In this document: in pieces, positions 20,453-29,039 of the stretch
How the letters are laid out: every line of letters begins with the position of its first letter
Numbering within the stretch: the first letter of the stretch is position 1
From: a virus
IMG/VR virus record: IMGVR_UViG_3300015603_000047
Coordinates: 1 to 41,603 of that record
DNA: 41,603 nucleotides
Strand: one strand, 5' to 3'
The notes under the pieces: model-generated
Told to the model about the DNA's origin: nothing
What the model saw: only the letters and a program-made list of their open reading frames with translations
Database searches by the model: none
Translations under genes and position numbers: made by a program

Positions 20453-20813
20453 CCCATGGACACTGTTTCCAGCCCATCCGTGTAAAACATTCTTCTACTC
20501 TCTCAGAAACGAACCCTTCGTTACCACTACAGTAAAAATCCATATAATCTTCAGCTCTATTATAATGCACATTGCGTATGTCAGCAATGATTCCACCCGA
20601 GCATCTCCAGGAACAATTCCAGATATTAGGATCAATACCTTTCAATTTGTTGATTATTTGTTGATCTTCAGGAGTATCAGTAATTTTCTTCCAGCGCATA
20701 TTACATAATGCGGCATAGAATTCCCTGGCTATATCGTCATCGGCAAGGTATGCAATCACGATTGCATCCTTCTCCATCTCGTGCTCAAGATCAAAAGGAG
20801 TATTCAGGTCCAT
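20436..20813 (-). CDS. Hypothetical protein (125 aa)
   Basis: A 125-aa acidic protein not recognised by function. It includes ADDDIAREFYAALCNMRWKK and five Trp. I recall the FYAALCNMRW segment as typical of small phage proteins of unknown role. It overlaps both neighbours (17 and 10 bases), so it is part of one transcript with the phosphatase. Confidence 0.75.
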   Translation of the reverse strand: MDLNTPFDLEHEMEKDAIVIAYLADDDIAREFYAALCNMRWKKITDTPEDQQIINKLKGIDPNIWNCSWRCSGGIIADIRNVHYNRAEDYMDFYCSGNEGFVSERVEECFTRMGWKQCPWDDDGL

Positions 20814-21583
20814 AAACTTCTTCGAATCTTAACCAATCTGATCAACATTTCTTCGTCTTCTTTTTGCCAATCTTCTTCTTGTTTGGATCCTCGTTCCATT
20901 GATTCTACATGAGCTTTATAATCTTCTGCTTCGCGATCAAAATCGTCATCAAAACAGCCGAGTGAGCCAAGCCCCTGATCGTTATATTCAGCATATTCTT
21001 TTTCTTTTCGGGCAGGTCTCTCTTCTACCCACCACTTATAAAGAGCCTTTGTTTCTCTTGCTGCGATGGCCTGGTGATCACATCGGTCATGCGGCGGAAG
21101 TGTAGGATCATCTAATGTAGAGGCCCAATCGAGATGTTTTATTCCGAGATCTGGTCTGCGGAATGGGTAAAAGGTGTAATAGAATGGCATATGCTTTTCA
21201 CACCAACTTGCACTCTTAAACTCATCTGACCACCAATATGTATGTATTGCTTGTTCAACTTCAACAAAATCTTTCAACATGTTAAAATTGACATGCAACA
21301 TTAATTGCTCTATTTCGTAGTAATTTGGCTCAAGCCCAGTGTTAAGAACATGATACCTGTCATATGTCCGATAACGAATCCAGCGACTAATAGCCTCATA
21401 CTTCCACTTTACAGGATATATGACTGCTTTTTTAAATTCACTCTTGAACCAGTGTCTTACTGGGGCCTTCTCCTTGAATTCTTTGTCAAAGAGGCGCCAT
21501 CCTTTTGATGTCATCGACCCCGGCGGGTCATAATGCATCCAGGACTTAAATCTTCTTACTGATTTTTTAATTTGTTTATACAT
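20804..21583 (-). CDS. Hypothetical protein, aromatic- and charge-rich (259 aa)
   Basis: A 259-aa protein of unknown function. The N-terminal third is basic and rich in Trp and Tyr (SWMHYDPPGSMTSKGWRLFD), the middle has conserved-looking Trp/His runs, and the C-terminus is an acidic charged helix. No catalytic motif seen. First gene of the unit that ends with the phosphatase and a membrane protein; its promoter lies inside a long inverted repeat (21589-21630), which suggests repression control. Confidence 0.75.
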   Translation of the reverse strand: MYKQIKKSVRRFKSWMHYDPPGSMTSKGWRLFDKEFKEKAPVRHWFKSEFKKAVIYPVKWKYEAISRWIRYRTYDRYHVLNTGLEPNYYEIEQLMLHVNFNMLKDFVEVEQAIHTYWWSDEFKSASWCEKHMPFYYTFYPFRRPDLGIKHLDWASTLDDPTLPPHDRCDHQAIAARETKALYKWWVEERPARKEKEYAEYNDQGLGSLGCFDDDFDREAEDYKAHVESMERGSKQEEDWQKEDEEMLIRLVKIRRSLWT

Positions 21584-21588
21584 GTGAG

Positions 21589-21630
21589 AATCCGGTAATT
21601 AATACATAATACTGTATCAATTACCGGATT
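21589..21630. promoter_or_regulatory. Operator-like inverted repeat around a promoter
   Basis: A perfect 12-bp inverted repeat (AATCCGGTAATT at 21589-21600 and AATTACCGGATT at 21619-21630) with an 18-bp centre. The centre contains the -10 box of the promoter at 21606-21635 and the right arm touches its -35 box. There is no U-tract, so a terminator is unlikely. Confidence 0.6.
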
Positions 21631-21635
21631 GTCAA
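21606..21635 (-). promoter_or_regulatory. Sigma70-type promoter inside the inverted repeat
   Basis: Minus strand TTGACA (plus 21630-21635), 18-bp spacer, TATTAT (plus 21606-21611), upstream of 20804-21583. Confidence 0.7.
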
Positions 21636-21636
21636 G

Positions 21637-21840
21637 TTAGTGAGATTGGTTAGCTGTGGAAATAAATGAGTTCATCTTTTCAGCTTCAGCAATAACTTCT
21701 TCGGTTGTTGGACTTGTTGTTATATTATCACCATTTTTTACACCGGCGGCCTTGTGCTTCTCATGAAGAACTACCTGAGCAAGTTGCAAAAGTTCGAGCC
21801 TAATTTCGTATGGTGTTTTTGGGGTACTGCGAGTGGACAT
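21637..21840 (-). CDS. Small conserved phage protein (67 aa)
   Basis: A 67-aa helical protein starting MSTRSTPKTPYEIRLELLQL. The TPYEIRLELLQLA segment resembles a small protein of unknown role that recurs in T4-like marine phages. It follows 21856-22170 by 15 bases in the same unit. Confidence 0.75.
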   Translation of the reverse strand: MSTRSTPKTPYEIRLELLQLAQVVLHEKHKAAGVKNGDNITTSPTTEEVIAEAEKMNSFISTANQSH

Positions 21841-21855
21841 ATAGTTTCCTTTGTG

Positions 21856-22170
21856 TTAAGTAATGATCTTGCTTTTCTGCGGAAGAGCGATCCCTGTTGT
21901 GACACTTTCGTACTGACCTTCTAATTCGGTAACAGGTTGGACTGGACCGGCCACGATCAACGAACTATTTAAGGGAACGAGCCTGGCAGGATCAGCCATC
22001 ATTAGTAATGGAGCAAACTGATACCCTTTCTGTGTCGGAACCATACAGAGTGGACTCTTAATCATATACCCTGTTGATACCTCTTCCATAACACTGGCTA
22101 TAATCTCCTCACCAGTCGATAATTTAAATACGCCTATGTATGGAGTGTCTTTTTGTTTTTGTGTTAACAT
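21856..22170 (-). CDS. Small beta-rich phage protein, possibly Sm-like
   Basis: A 104-aa protein. The first half, IGVFKLSTGEEIIASVMEEV, has the look of an Sm1-type strand-turn-strand, and GYMIKSPLCMV follows. This is suggestive of an Sm/Hfq-like barrel as seen in some T4-like phage proteins, but too short a match to be sure. It has its own sigma70 promoter, pointing to early synthesis. Confidence 0.7.
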   Translation of the reverse strand: MLTQKQKDTPYIGVFKLSTGEEIIASVMEEVSTGYMIKSPLCMVPTQKGYQFAPLLMMADPARLVPLNSSLIVAGPVQPVTELEGQYESVTTGIALPQKSKIIT

Positions 22171-22194
22171 ATATTCCCTGAAGTTATTGTGTAT

Positions 22195-22224
22195 ATTATA
22201 TTATCGTATATGGTCTAATGTCAA
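22195..22224 (-). promoter_or_regulatory. Sigma70-type promoter
   Basis: Minus strand TTGACA (plus 22219-22224), 18-bp spacer, TATAAT (plus 22195-22200). Directly after the nrdJ stop; drives 21856-22170. Confidence 0.8.
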
Positions 22225-22226
22225 TA

Positions 22227-24812
22227 TTAACCGCAACGAGACGAACCACAATTAATACATTTCTTGCATCCTTCTTCAAATACAACGTTGGCTGATCCAC
22301 ATTCCAGACATATCTCACCTTCGACCTTCTCGCCGTCCTTAATAAATGATGCAAGGAATTTCTTAATCTGAAACAAGAAACTGCCGACATAAACATCTTC
22401 AATACTATCTAATGTAGCAACAATATTCTTAATTAGCACGCCATGGCGTAAGTTAAGTGAAATCATCCTTGCAATCTTAGAAACATTATCACCACTGCTT
22501 GCTTTCTCTGATACTTCCTCGATACGTAACTCTGGAATACCTTTCCGTTTGGCTAAATCTATTAACTTCTCAACCGCATTAGATGTTACTATATTCTTTT
22601 CATGATTATTTGTATGCACAAATAATGCAAACGGCCGAGTCTGTTGTTCGTTCCAAACTACTGACAAATACCACTTTCTGCCTTCAGCCTTTAGTGTCTT
22701 CATTGTTGCAGGTGCAGACGTAGGCATTTTAACATTCTCAAGGATAATTTCCTCGGCGGTTGGATCTGCCAACTTCTCGTCACGTGCAGATAATACACTC
22801 GTCATTGTTCCGGACCTATATGTGGTAAAACCTTTGATAAATCCTGTGTTATAAACCGCCAGATATAAGTGTTTAAAGTCCTCAAACGGGTAATCAAATG
22901 GTAGATTGCATGTCTTGCTACAGGCAGAATCAGTCCACTGTGCAAATCCCTCGAGGTCACGCACATGATCGTCAACTGTTAAATTGGTAGTAGTCACTGC
23001 CCAAGGTGCACCGGGGTTCCATTCGTTCTTATTCTTAAGAAATCGTACTCCGTAATCTTCACACATAACTTCCTTAGTTAGCCCACGATTCTTATCAATT
23101 TTATAGACTACACCGTTGAATGTGCCTTTAAGAATTTCTTCGTCACCTTCTTTAGTAAATTTAAATAATTCAGTCTCGTTCCACGCACCCTCGTGCCATT
23201 TCGGAGTAATATCAATAAGCTCATCTGGGGTTCTGGCAACAATTACCGTACGGATATATTCTGGCATAAAGATAGGTTCAATACCACCAGACACTACATT
23301 AGCTAGTATGGCTGTATTACCATTTGGTTGCTGACTCAGGAGGGACGAATTACGTATACCTGTCGTTGCCAATTTAGCAGAATACTCTTTAGATAAGTTG
23401 AGCTGTTTAATAAAAGGTGCTTCTGCATGTTTGATTGGGTCACAATATTCAAACTTGCCCTTCTCAACCGCAAGGTCGATTGAGGTTTCGTATGCAGTTC
23501 GTGATACCAATTTCATTAACTTCTCGCGAATGATACTGGCTTCATCTGATGCAAACCTAGTTTGCATCATAAAGAGCGCTGAACCCCATCCCATTATACC
23601 TAAACCAATACGACGCTTCTTTTGCATAGACTCAATATATTGAGGCAGTGGGGCCGACGAGTATGAATTAACATTATCTAGGAACCTAACCATATACCCA
23701 ACGTACCGCTTAATAGCAGCAAAATCGAGTCCAGAACCATCCACTTTGACAAATTGTGTCAGGTTAATTGTGCCTAAACAACAGATGTTACCAGGCGATA
23801 GTGTCTGCTCACCGCACGGATTTGTCGCGAAAATAGTTTCACCATAGCTCAGTGGATTAAAATAGTTTGCTCTATCTAAGAACAATACGCCGGGCTCGGC
23901 TCTATTATATGTAGATTCCATAATAAGATTCCAGAGCCATTTTACCGAAATAGTATTAAAGACTTTAACCGGGTAACCTTTCTTCTCCCAGAGGCCGATA
24001 TCTCCGGTCCATTCTTCTTTATATTTTTTGAACGTGGTTTCTGGAAAATACAAATCCCACTTATCTAGTTGAGAGATTTCTACATTACATGCATCAATTG
24101 CTTCTGTATCAGTGATGTTTAATATCTGCTTTTCCAAGACATCAATCTGATTTACCCGATCCATAAATTTATCAGTACAATTGACTGAAATATTAAATTT
24201 TGTCAGGCGACCGGGTTGCTGCTTGGCTGTAACAAACTCAATAATATCTGGATGCCATACATCAATAACCCCCATCATAGCGCCTTTACGAATTTTCCCT
24301 TTGGCTTTCTTATTCGTGGATTTTTTCCCTGATCCAGAAGTAATAATTTCTGATGCCTTATCGAATAATTCCATATATTTTACAGAACCAGGAGTTTCGA
24401 CTCCAATTCCATTGATAAAAGATCCACGGGGGCGAATATACGAAAAGTTTTCTCCCCATCCGCCCTCAGATTTTAATGTTTGAGATTGGCTCAATAGGTG
24501 ACTGTAGATACCTTCCAGTGAATCAATATCGTATTCTTCGCGTGGGCCTACAAAACAATTCATTAGTGTTGTACCGGACCATTCCGTCCCTGCATTTGAT
24601 ATAATTCGGCCACCTGGGACACCTTTAAAATTTGACAGCAGATCAAAAAATCGCTTCTCCCATATCTCCTTCAATTCATCAGTCGCCTCAACCGACGCAA
24701 TTGCTTTTGCTATTCTCGCCAATGTATCATTTATGTCGGTATCAGTGTAATCTTTATATGTTGTTTCCCACACTTCGGCAGAAAAAGAATCATGGAACGA
24801 CGTTCGTAGCAT
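22227..24812 (-). CDS. nrdJ: Adenosylcobalamin-dependent (class II) ribonucleotide reductase
   Basis: An 861-aa class II ribonucleotide reductase, which reduces ribonucleotides to deoxyribonucleotides using a B12-generated radical and works with or without oxygen. Diagnostic segments are TTLMNCFVGP, SEGGWGENFSYIRPRG, VIDVWHPDIIEF and the active-site NPCGEQ. The C-terminal end has a cysteine cluster (CLECGS, then CKKCINCGSSRCG) that fits the redox/zinc tail of NrdJ. It needs host cobalamin, so the host must make or import B12. No class I NrdA/NrdB pair is in the window. The Shine-Dalgarno is poor (GGGG before TATAAATG). Confidence 0.93.
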   Translation of the reverse strand: MLRTSFHDSFSAEVWETTYKDYTDTDINDTLARIAKAIASVEATDELKEIWEKRFFDLLSNFKGVPGGRIISNAGTEWSGTTLMNCFVGPREEYDIDSLEGIYSHLLSQSQTLKSEGGWGENFSYIRPRGSFINGIGVETPGSVKYMELFDKASEIITSGSGKKSTNKKAKGKIRKGAMMGVIDVWHPDIIEFVTAKQQPGRLTKFNISVNCTDKFMDRVNQIDVLEKQILNITDTEAIDACNVEISQLDKWDLYFPETTFKKYKEEWTGDIGLWEKKGYPVKVFNTISVKWLWNLIMESTYNRAEPGVLFLDRANYFNPLSYGETIFATNPCGEQTLSPGNICCLGTINLTQFVKVDGSGLDFAAIKRYVGYMVRFLDNVNSYSSAPLPQYIESMQKKRRIGLGIMGWGSALFMMQTRFASDEASIIREKLMKLVSRTAYETSIDLAVEKGKFEYCDPIKHAEAPFIKQLNLSKEYSAKLATTGIRNSSLLSQQPNGNTAILANVVSGGIEPIFMPEYIRTVIVARTPDELIDITPKWHEGAWNETELFKFTKEGDEEILKGTFNGVVYKIDKNRGLTKEVMCEDYGVRFLKNKNEWNPGAPWAVTTTNLTVDDHVRDLEGFAQWTDSACSKTCNLPFDYPFEDFKHLYLAVYNTGFIKGFTTYRSGTMTSVLSARDEKLADPTAEEIILENVKMPTSAPATMKTLKAEGRKWYLSVVWNEQQTRPFALFVHTNNHEKNIVTSNAVEKLIDLAKRKGIPELRIEEVSEKASSGDNVSKIARMISLNLRHGVLIKNIVATLDSIEDVYVGSFLFQIKKFLASFIKDGEKVEGEICLECGSANVVFEEGCKKCINCGSSRCG

Positions 24813-24841
24813 TTATACCCCTGTTATTTAAGTTTGTTGTT

Positions 24842-25279
24842 TTAGTTTATGTTTTTTACTTGTTCTTTGGTGTATTTTTGCAATACTTTGAACTCGGATT
24901 CAATCTCAAGATAATTATTTACCGCGCCTAATTCATAGTTCAGAACAAACTGATCATCAATGATAGGTAATAAGAAAATGCCATCAGCATCTTCTACAAG
25001 GTATAGTTCAATCTTGAGTGTCGTATCCATAAGTTCTAATGTATAAAACATCAATAGACTGATAGAACTCGTGCAGAATGACCCGTGGAATAATATTTCC
25101 CACGGTGTTGGCCAATTTTCGGGACTATAATAGTCCAGGGTGCGAGCACCAAATGGCATTTTAGAACAAAATTTTGCAATTTTGTTCAGTTGATCTAATA
25201 AAGAAAGATCAGATATGTTGCCTCTCAACTTTTTCCAGAGGTGAAGGCGCTCGTCGTTAGGAATTGTATTCCAAATCAT
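24842..25279 (-). CDS. Conserved T4-like phage protein (145 aa)
   Basis: A 145-aa protein that looks like a conserved but unassigned family of marine T4-like phages: starts MIWNTIPNDERLHLWKKLR, then DYYSPENWPTPWEILFHGSF and CTSSISLLMFYTLEL, and an acidic C-terminal half with DQFVLNYELG. It lies 12 bases after the 25292-26806 virion gene, so it is probably expressed late from the same promoter. No enzymatic motif. Confidence 0.8.
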   Translation of the reverse strand: MIWNTIPNDERLHLWKKLRGNISDLSLLDQLNKIAKFCSKMPFGARTLDYYSPENWPTPWEILFHGSFCTSSISLLMFYTLELMDTTLKIELYLVEDADGIFLLPIIDDQFVLNYELGAVNNYLEIESEFKVLQKYTKEQVKNIN

Positions 25280-25291
25280 AGTTACTGTATG

Positions 25292-26806
25292 TTAAAGTGG
25301 TGTCCAGCGAATCGAACTGGTGCTGAATATTAGAGATCCCGGGAAATCGTGCATGTATAATATTTCGATCTTAGTCCCATTGCGTTGTGCTATGAAGCTG
25401 ATATCAGATGGCAGAGTAGTCAGATTAATCTCTGTTCCTGTATCAGTCAATGTCACAGATGTTGTATCTGGCAAAGGAGGATTCGATATTGGAGCAAAAT
25501 CAGTGACTGCTGTAATCTTCAATTCTCCATTCTTTGAGAAGTTCGCACCGGTAGCATTTGAGTCAGTTGTTACCGCTGAATCTGTTACATCATACAATAT
25601 ATTAAGAAATGGTGTGGCATCATATTCGACTGTTGCAGGGAATGGAAGAAGTCGAGTGATAGGTACGAAGGTTGGAGATGGTGGTAATTCCCAAATTGAT
25701 GGTATTAGAACAAGTCCAGCATCTGACGCCATTTCAAGTTCTATATATTCGCCATTCAAGTTACCAATGAATACTCTGCGAGTATCAGTACACAGAGCCA
25801 ACTCGCCTGGCATCAATATATTAAGGAAATTTGATATCGTACCCGATCCGGTCTGAGAACCCATCGCAGATGATGAATAAGATACGCTCGTTGGGCTGCT
25901 TCCTGTCACAGTGAAAGTGCCGTTATACTGTATCGGTGTAATCCCGGCTACGACAATCTGAGACCCTACTGTGTATACCGCAGGTAATGGGCCCGGTGGC
26001 TCTGCACTAATTGTTAGTACAGGGACAATGAAACCACCAGCCCGCAGGCCAGAGCCTGTCGGGTTTACCGCAATACCAAGGTCTGCTGGTGATGCACTTA
26101 GCTCATCGCCGACGATATACCCAGTACCTGCATCAACTAATGTTATCGTAGTGACATTTGTGGCGCCGTCGACGATAATATCGGCTGTCGCTCCGTTGCC
26201 GTGACCGCCAACTAGCGGGACGGCTGTATATGTGCCTGGGAGATAATTCAATCCGGCCCATCCGGGACCAACAGTGGCGGCAATTACACCGAATGTAACG
26301 ATAGGACCGCTTGATACCGTTGCATTTGTAACGGAACCGACAACAACCTGAAATCCTGAACCCAACCCAGTTGTACTAAATACCCCGGTTTCGGTTGTTG
26401 CAGATAATACATCACCAGCGGTATAACCTGTACCTGGGTTTGTAATGACAACTGCATCATTATTAATGACTGCACCAACTGATCCTGCACCATTGATATT
26501 GATTGTTGCTCTTGCACCTGTACCTGTACCACCGGTTAGTGGAACATCTTCATAGATATTTGGTAGATAACTGCCACCCGGGGTAACTGTTCCGAGGGCT
26601 GCGATAGCACCAGAGAACGTAACATCGACGTTGGATATTGGCGCTAGAGTTAATGTTGCAATTGTACCGGTACCGGATGCACTTACTGTTGCTGACTCAC
26701 GGATGAAACCCCCGATACCGGTATAACCAGCCGGGTATAATGCGTTGAATTGGGCCTGTGTACCGCGTCTATTCTGAATTCTCGAAACTACTACTGGTGA
26801 TGACAT
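25292..26806 (-). CDS. Putative virion/fibre protein with repeated beta modules
   Basis: A 504-aa Gly/Thr/Val-rich protein. It carries two copies of one module: SYLPNIYEDVPLTGGTGTGA with PGTGYTAGDVLSA at about residues 75-145, and NYLPGTYTAVPLVGGHGNGA with AGTGYIVGDELSA at about 185-245. The same module occurs in 32756-33850 and a degenerate form in 27539-28717. The C-terminal part (about 390-504) is a different beta domain. AAAGGG precedes the ATG, with a late-type box 24 bp upstream. Late control, repeats and composition point to a tail, neck or fibre protein; the exact place is unknown. Confidence 0.8.
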   Translation of the reverse strand: MSSPVVVSRIQNRRGTQAQFNALYPAGYTGIGGFIRESATVSASGTGTIATLTLAPISNVDVTFSGAIAALGTVTPGGSYLPNIYEDVPLTGGTGTGARATININGAGSVGAVINNDAVVITNPGTGYTAGDVLSATTETGVFSTTGLGSGFQVVVGSVTNATVSSGPIVTFGVIAATVGPGWAGLNYLPGTYTAVPLVGGHGNGATADIIVDGATNVTTITLVDAGTGYIVGDELSASPADLGIAVNPTGSGLRAGGFIVPVLTISAEPPGPLPAVYTVGSQIVVAGITPIQYNGTFTVTGSSPTSVSYSSSAMGSQTGSGTISNFLNILMPGELALCTDTRRVFIGNLNGEYIELEMASDAGLVLIPSIWELPPSPTFVPITRLLPFPATVEYDATPFLNILYDVTDSAVTTDSNATGANFSKNGELKITAVTDFAPISNPPLPDTTSVTLTDTGTEINLTTLPSDISFIAQRNGTKIEILYMHDFPGSLIFSTSSIRWTPL

Positions 26807-26829
26807 TCTATAATCCCTTTGTGTGCATG

Positions 26830-26837
26830 TATTTAGC
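26830..26837 (-). promoter_or_regulatory. Late-type box (GCTAAATA)
   Basis: GCTAAATA on the minus strand, 24 bp before the 25292-26806 gene start and inside the 3' end of the nuclease gene. Confidence 0.55.
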
Positions 26838-27498
26838 TGATACCAAACCGATCATAATATGAGCATACTTTGTTTGCCCACATAGTTTCGTAATGAGTAA
26901 ACTCGTCGCCCTCAATTACAAACTCCTGATATTTAGCATCTCGTGTCGCAATCATGACAACACCTCGATTTATATTTGTACCGTACATTTCATTGTGAGA
27001 AAGAGCGTAGGCACATAGTTGCATAAAGTAATCTTCGACCCACTCACGCTTCTTCTCCTGCCTACTATTCTTATAATCCATAATAGAAGGTATACCCTCG
27101 TGCAGGCCAACAAGATCGGTTGTCCCTGCATAGAGTTCTTTAGAATACAGCGATACTTCTGTACCCCATACTTCGCTAACTTTAGATAACCCATTCTTTA
27201 TAACCACATTAGCGAGTGCTTTCTGCATGAATGTCCCTTTCATGGGTTTACCTAATACATAGTTCTCAAGATTATTATGTAGGCCGGTTCCTAATCCAGC
27301 AGCTTCTGTTGTTATTCGTGTCGCTTCGGCCTGACCAACATTTTTCCGCCACTCGATAAGGTGGCTCAGGTCGGCTGTTTTGGATAGGATTGTTGTTACT
27401 GAAGGTAGTGGCCGACCTTCACCCACTATATATCGTCTGCCATTTTCGGTAGAGATTCTTTCGAGCGGTTTGTAATCGTATTTTTTCTGTATAAGCAT
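26833..27498 (-). CDS. PD-(D/E)XK nuclease, RecB/Cas4-like
   Basis: A 221-aa RecB-family exonuclease domain. The core reads AGTTDLVGLHEGIPSIMDYK, the D...DYK arrangement of the PD-(D/E)XK active site, with a helical EDYFMQLCAYAL segment after it that fits the QxxxY motif of this family. Usual size for the cyanophage-type protein. I prefer the ATG at 27496-27498; a TTG six codons earlier is possible, and neither has a good Shine-Dalgarno. It probably processes DNA ends in replication or recombination. Confidence 0.85.
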   Translation of the reverse strand: MLIQKKYDYKPLERISTENGRRYIVGEGRPLPSVTTILSKTADLSHLIEWRKNVGQAEATRITTEAAGLGTGLHNNLENYVLGKPMKGTFMQKALANVVIKNGLSKVSEVWGTEVSLYSKELYAGTTDLVGLHEGIPSIMDYKNSRQEKKREWVEDYFMQLCAYALSHNEMYGTNINRGVVMIATRDAKYQEFVIEGDEFTHYETMWANKVCSYYDRFGIS

Positions 27499-27504
27499 CT
27501 GTGA

Positions 27505-27534
27505 ATTGTAATACAAAGAGTATCACAAAGTCAA
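27505..27534 (-). promoter_or_regulatory. Possible sigma70-type promoter for the nuclease
   Basis: Minus strand TTGACT (plus 27529-27534), 18-bp spacer, TACAAT (plus 27505-27510). The predicted transcription start falls at or next to the ATG at 27498, so the mRNA would be nearly leaderless. Confidence 0.5.
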
Positions 27535-27538
27535 TGCC

Positions 27539-28717
27539 TTACCAGCAAACTCGCCAAACGATTGTTGATCCTGTTGCAGGATTTGACTGAATAGTTATCG
27601 TATATCCGAGGCTAACGAAATAAGATAAGACGGTACTGAGTTGCATCTGTATTGTTTTATCTGTCGCTGTATTTGCCCATACTTGCCAGTATAAGTGTGG
27701 GTCGGTACCATAGGTATTATTCGCCACATTTATAGTAACTATAGCTGGTGTTGCCGGGGGATTAGGCAATGCTGCTGTAGGAGGATTCAGCACTACTCCG
27801 GTGGCGATATCTGTATATTGAGACCCTGATGTGGTTACGGCAATAGATGCCACTGAGTCTGCTGATAGACCTGTACCCATCGTTACTGATGTCACAGCAC
27901 CTGTTCCTTGATCTGTAATCACAAGATATGGGAGAAAATCTGCATAGCCGGCGCCTGTACTGTTTATCAATACATTAGTGATATCACCTGACAACCCAGT
28001 CAGCACGGTTCCTATAAAGCCGCCACCTAAAGGATATGGTAGTGATGAGTTTAACGAAGAGACAATCTGTATCTCAGCTACACTCGGTTGATAACCTGAT
28101 CCAGGATTTAGAATAATAATTGATAGTATTGTACCGGTAATACTCACTGCTGTGATTGCAAACCTGGCATCAGCATATCCAATATTAGGTAATACCGCTC
28201 GTGTCGCCACAATTGAGTCACTAGTGGTATAACCTGCACCACCACTAATAATGTTTATACCAACTATCTGCCCTGCAGCATTAACAAGTGGTTGTAGATC
28301 TGCTGCGGATCCGGCGGATGTATTTACTGCTAGTGTCGCTGGTACGGGTTGATAACCTGCACCTGTAGTAACCATATCAATAGATAGTATATTTCCGCCA
28401 TTTGTAGTAACTGTAGCAGTAGCTATTGACGTTGGAATGACCCCAACTGGCGGAACAAACACCACTGCTGGGGAATCTTGAAGGTACCCACTGCCAGGTT
28501 CATCAACCGTTACAGATGATATACCAGTAACAAATGTCATTGGAGTTGTACCACCTACTGTGGTACACATCTTGCCACCACCGGGTTGACACTGGCTTGA
28601 TGCTGCCAATACAGCCTGCTGAATAGCGCAAATCTCTTTCCAAACTATAGGAAGATTTGTTGCAAGACCTGCCATTTGAGAAGCTGTGGGGAAACCGGTT
28701 GTTAAATCACACGACAT
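27539..28717 (-). CDS. Putative virion protein with G-x-GY repeats
   Basis: A 392-aa Gly/Thr/Val-rich protein with repeated units each ending in a GxGY turn: EPGSGYLQDSPAVVFVP, TGAGYQPVPATLAV, GGAGYTTSDSIVAT, NPGSGYQPSVAEIQIV and STGAGYADFLPYLVI. The N-terminus (about 1-45) is different and helical. It is a looser relative of the modules in 25292-26806 and 32756-33850. It is co-transcribed with 28722-29039 and 29040-30290 from a late promoter, so a structural role is likely. Position in the virion unknown. Confidence 0.8.
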   Translation of the reverse strand: MSCDLTTGFPTASQMAGLATNLPIVWKEICAIQQAVLAASSQCQPGGGKMCTTVGGTTPMTFVTGISSVTVDEPGSGYLQDSPAVVFVPPVGVIPTSIATATVTTNGGNILSIDMVTTGAGYQPVPATLAVNTSAGSAADLQPLVNAAGQIVGINIISGGAGYTTSDSIVATRAVLPNIGYADARFAITAVSITGTILSIIILNPGSGYQPSVAEIQIVSSLNSSLPYPLGGGFIGTVLTGLSGDITNVLINSTGAGYADFLPYLVITDQGTGAVTSVTMGTGLSADSVASIAVTTSGSQYTDIATGVVLNPPTAALPNPPATPAIVTINVANNTYGTDPHLYWQVWANTATDKTIQMQLSTVLSYFVSLGYTITIQSNPATGSTIVWRVCW

Positions 28718-28721
28718 CTTA

Positions 28722-29039
28722 CTACCCTATTTTCGTGGCCTTAGATGCCATATCACTGACCTTGGCCGCATTATCCTGCGATTGGCCACCGGTGGCGCCT
28801 GACTCTGCCGGTGCGAGCTGAACACTTTGTGGTGTCGCGTTTGTAACAATGGGGTTATTCTGCAAAAGAAGCATCAAGCTGTCAACACTGACAGAATATC
28901 CCGATGCCTGCAACCTATCTACTAATTTCTGAGTAGGTATTTCTGTTACGCCATTACCTTTAACACCTATCAGAAGATTATTTAAATCAGATTCTAAGCT
29001 CTGATTATAATCCTCGTCTAATATTTCTCTTGCTCTCAT
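28722..29039 (-). CDS. Late phage protein (105 aa)
   Basis: A 105-aa protein starting MRAREILDEDYNQSLESDLN, then a helical domain (TQKLVDRLQASGYSVSVDSL) and a low-complexity Ala/Ser/Gln tail. I recall similar small proteins near virion genes of T4-like cyanophages. It lies directly between two late genes (start adjoins the stop of 29040-30290). Confidence 0.75.
   Translation of the reverse strand: MRAREILDEDYNQSLESDLNNLLIGVKGNGVTEIPTQKLVDRLQASGYSVSVDSLMLLLQNNPIVTNATPQSVQLAPAESGATGGQSQDNAAKVSDMASKATKIG

Noticed and set aside
25320-25856. Plus-strand frame of 178 codons
   Set aside because: Antisense to the repeat-rich virion gene; repeat composition leaves the opposite strand free of stops. 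No start signals.
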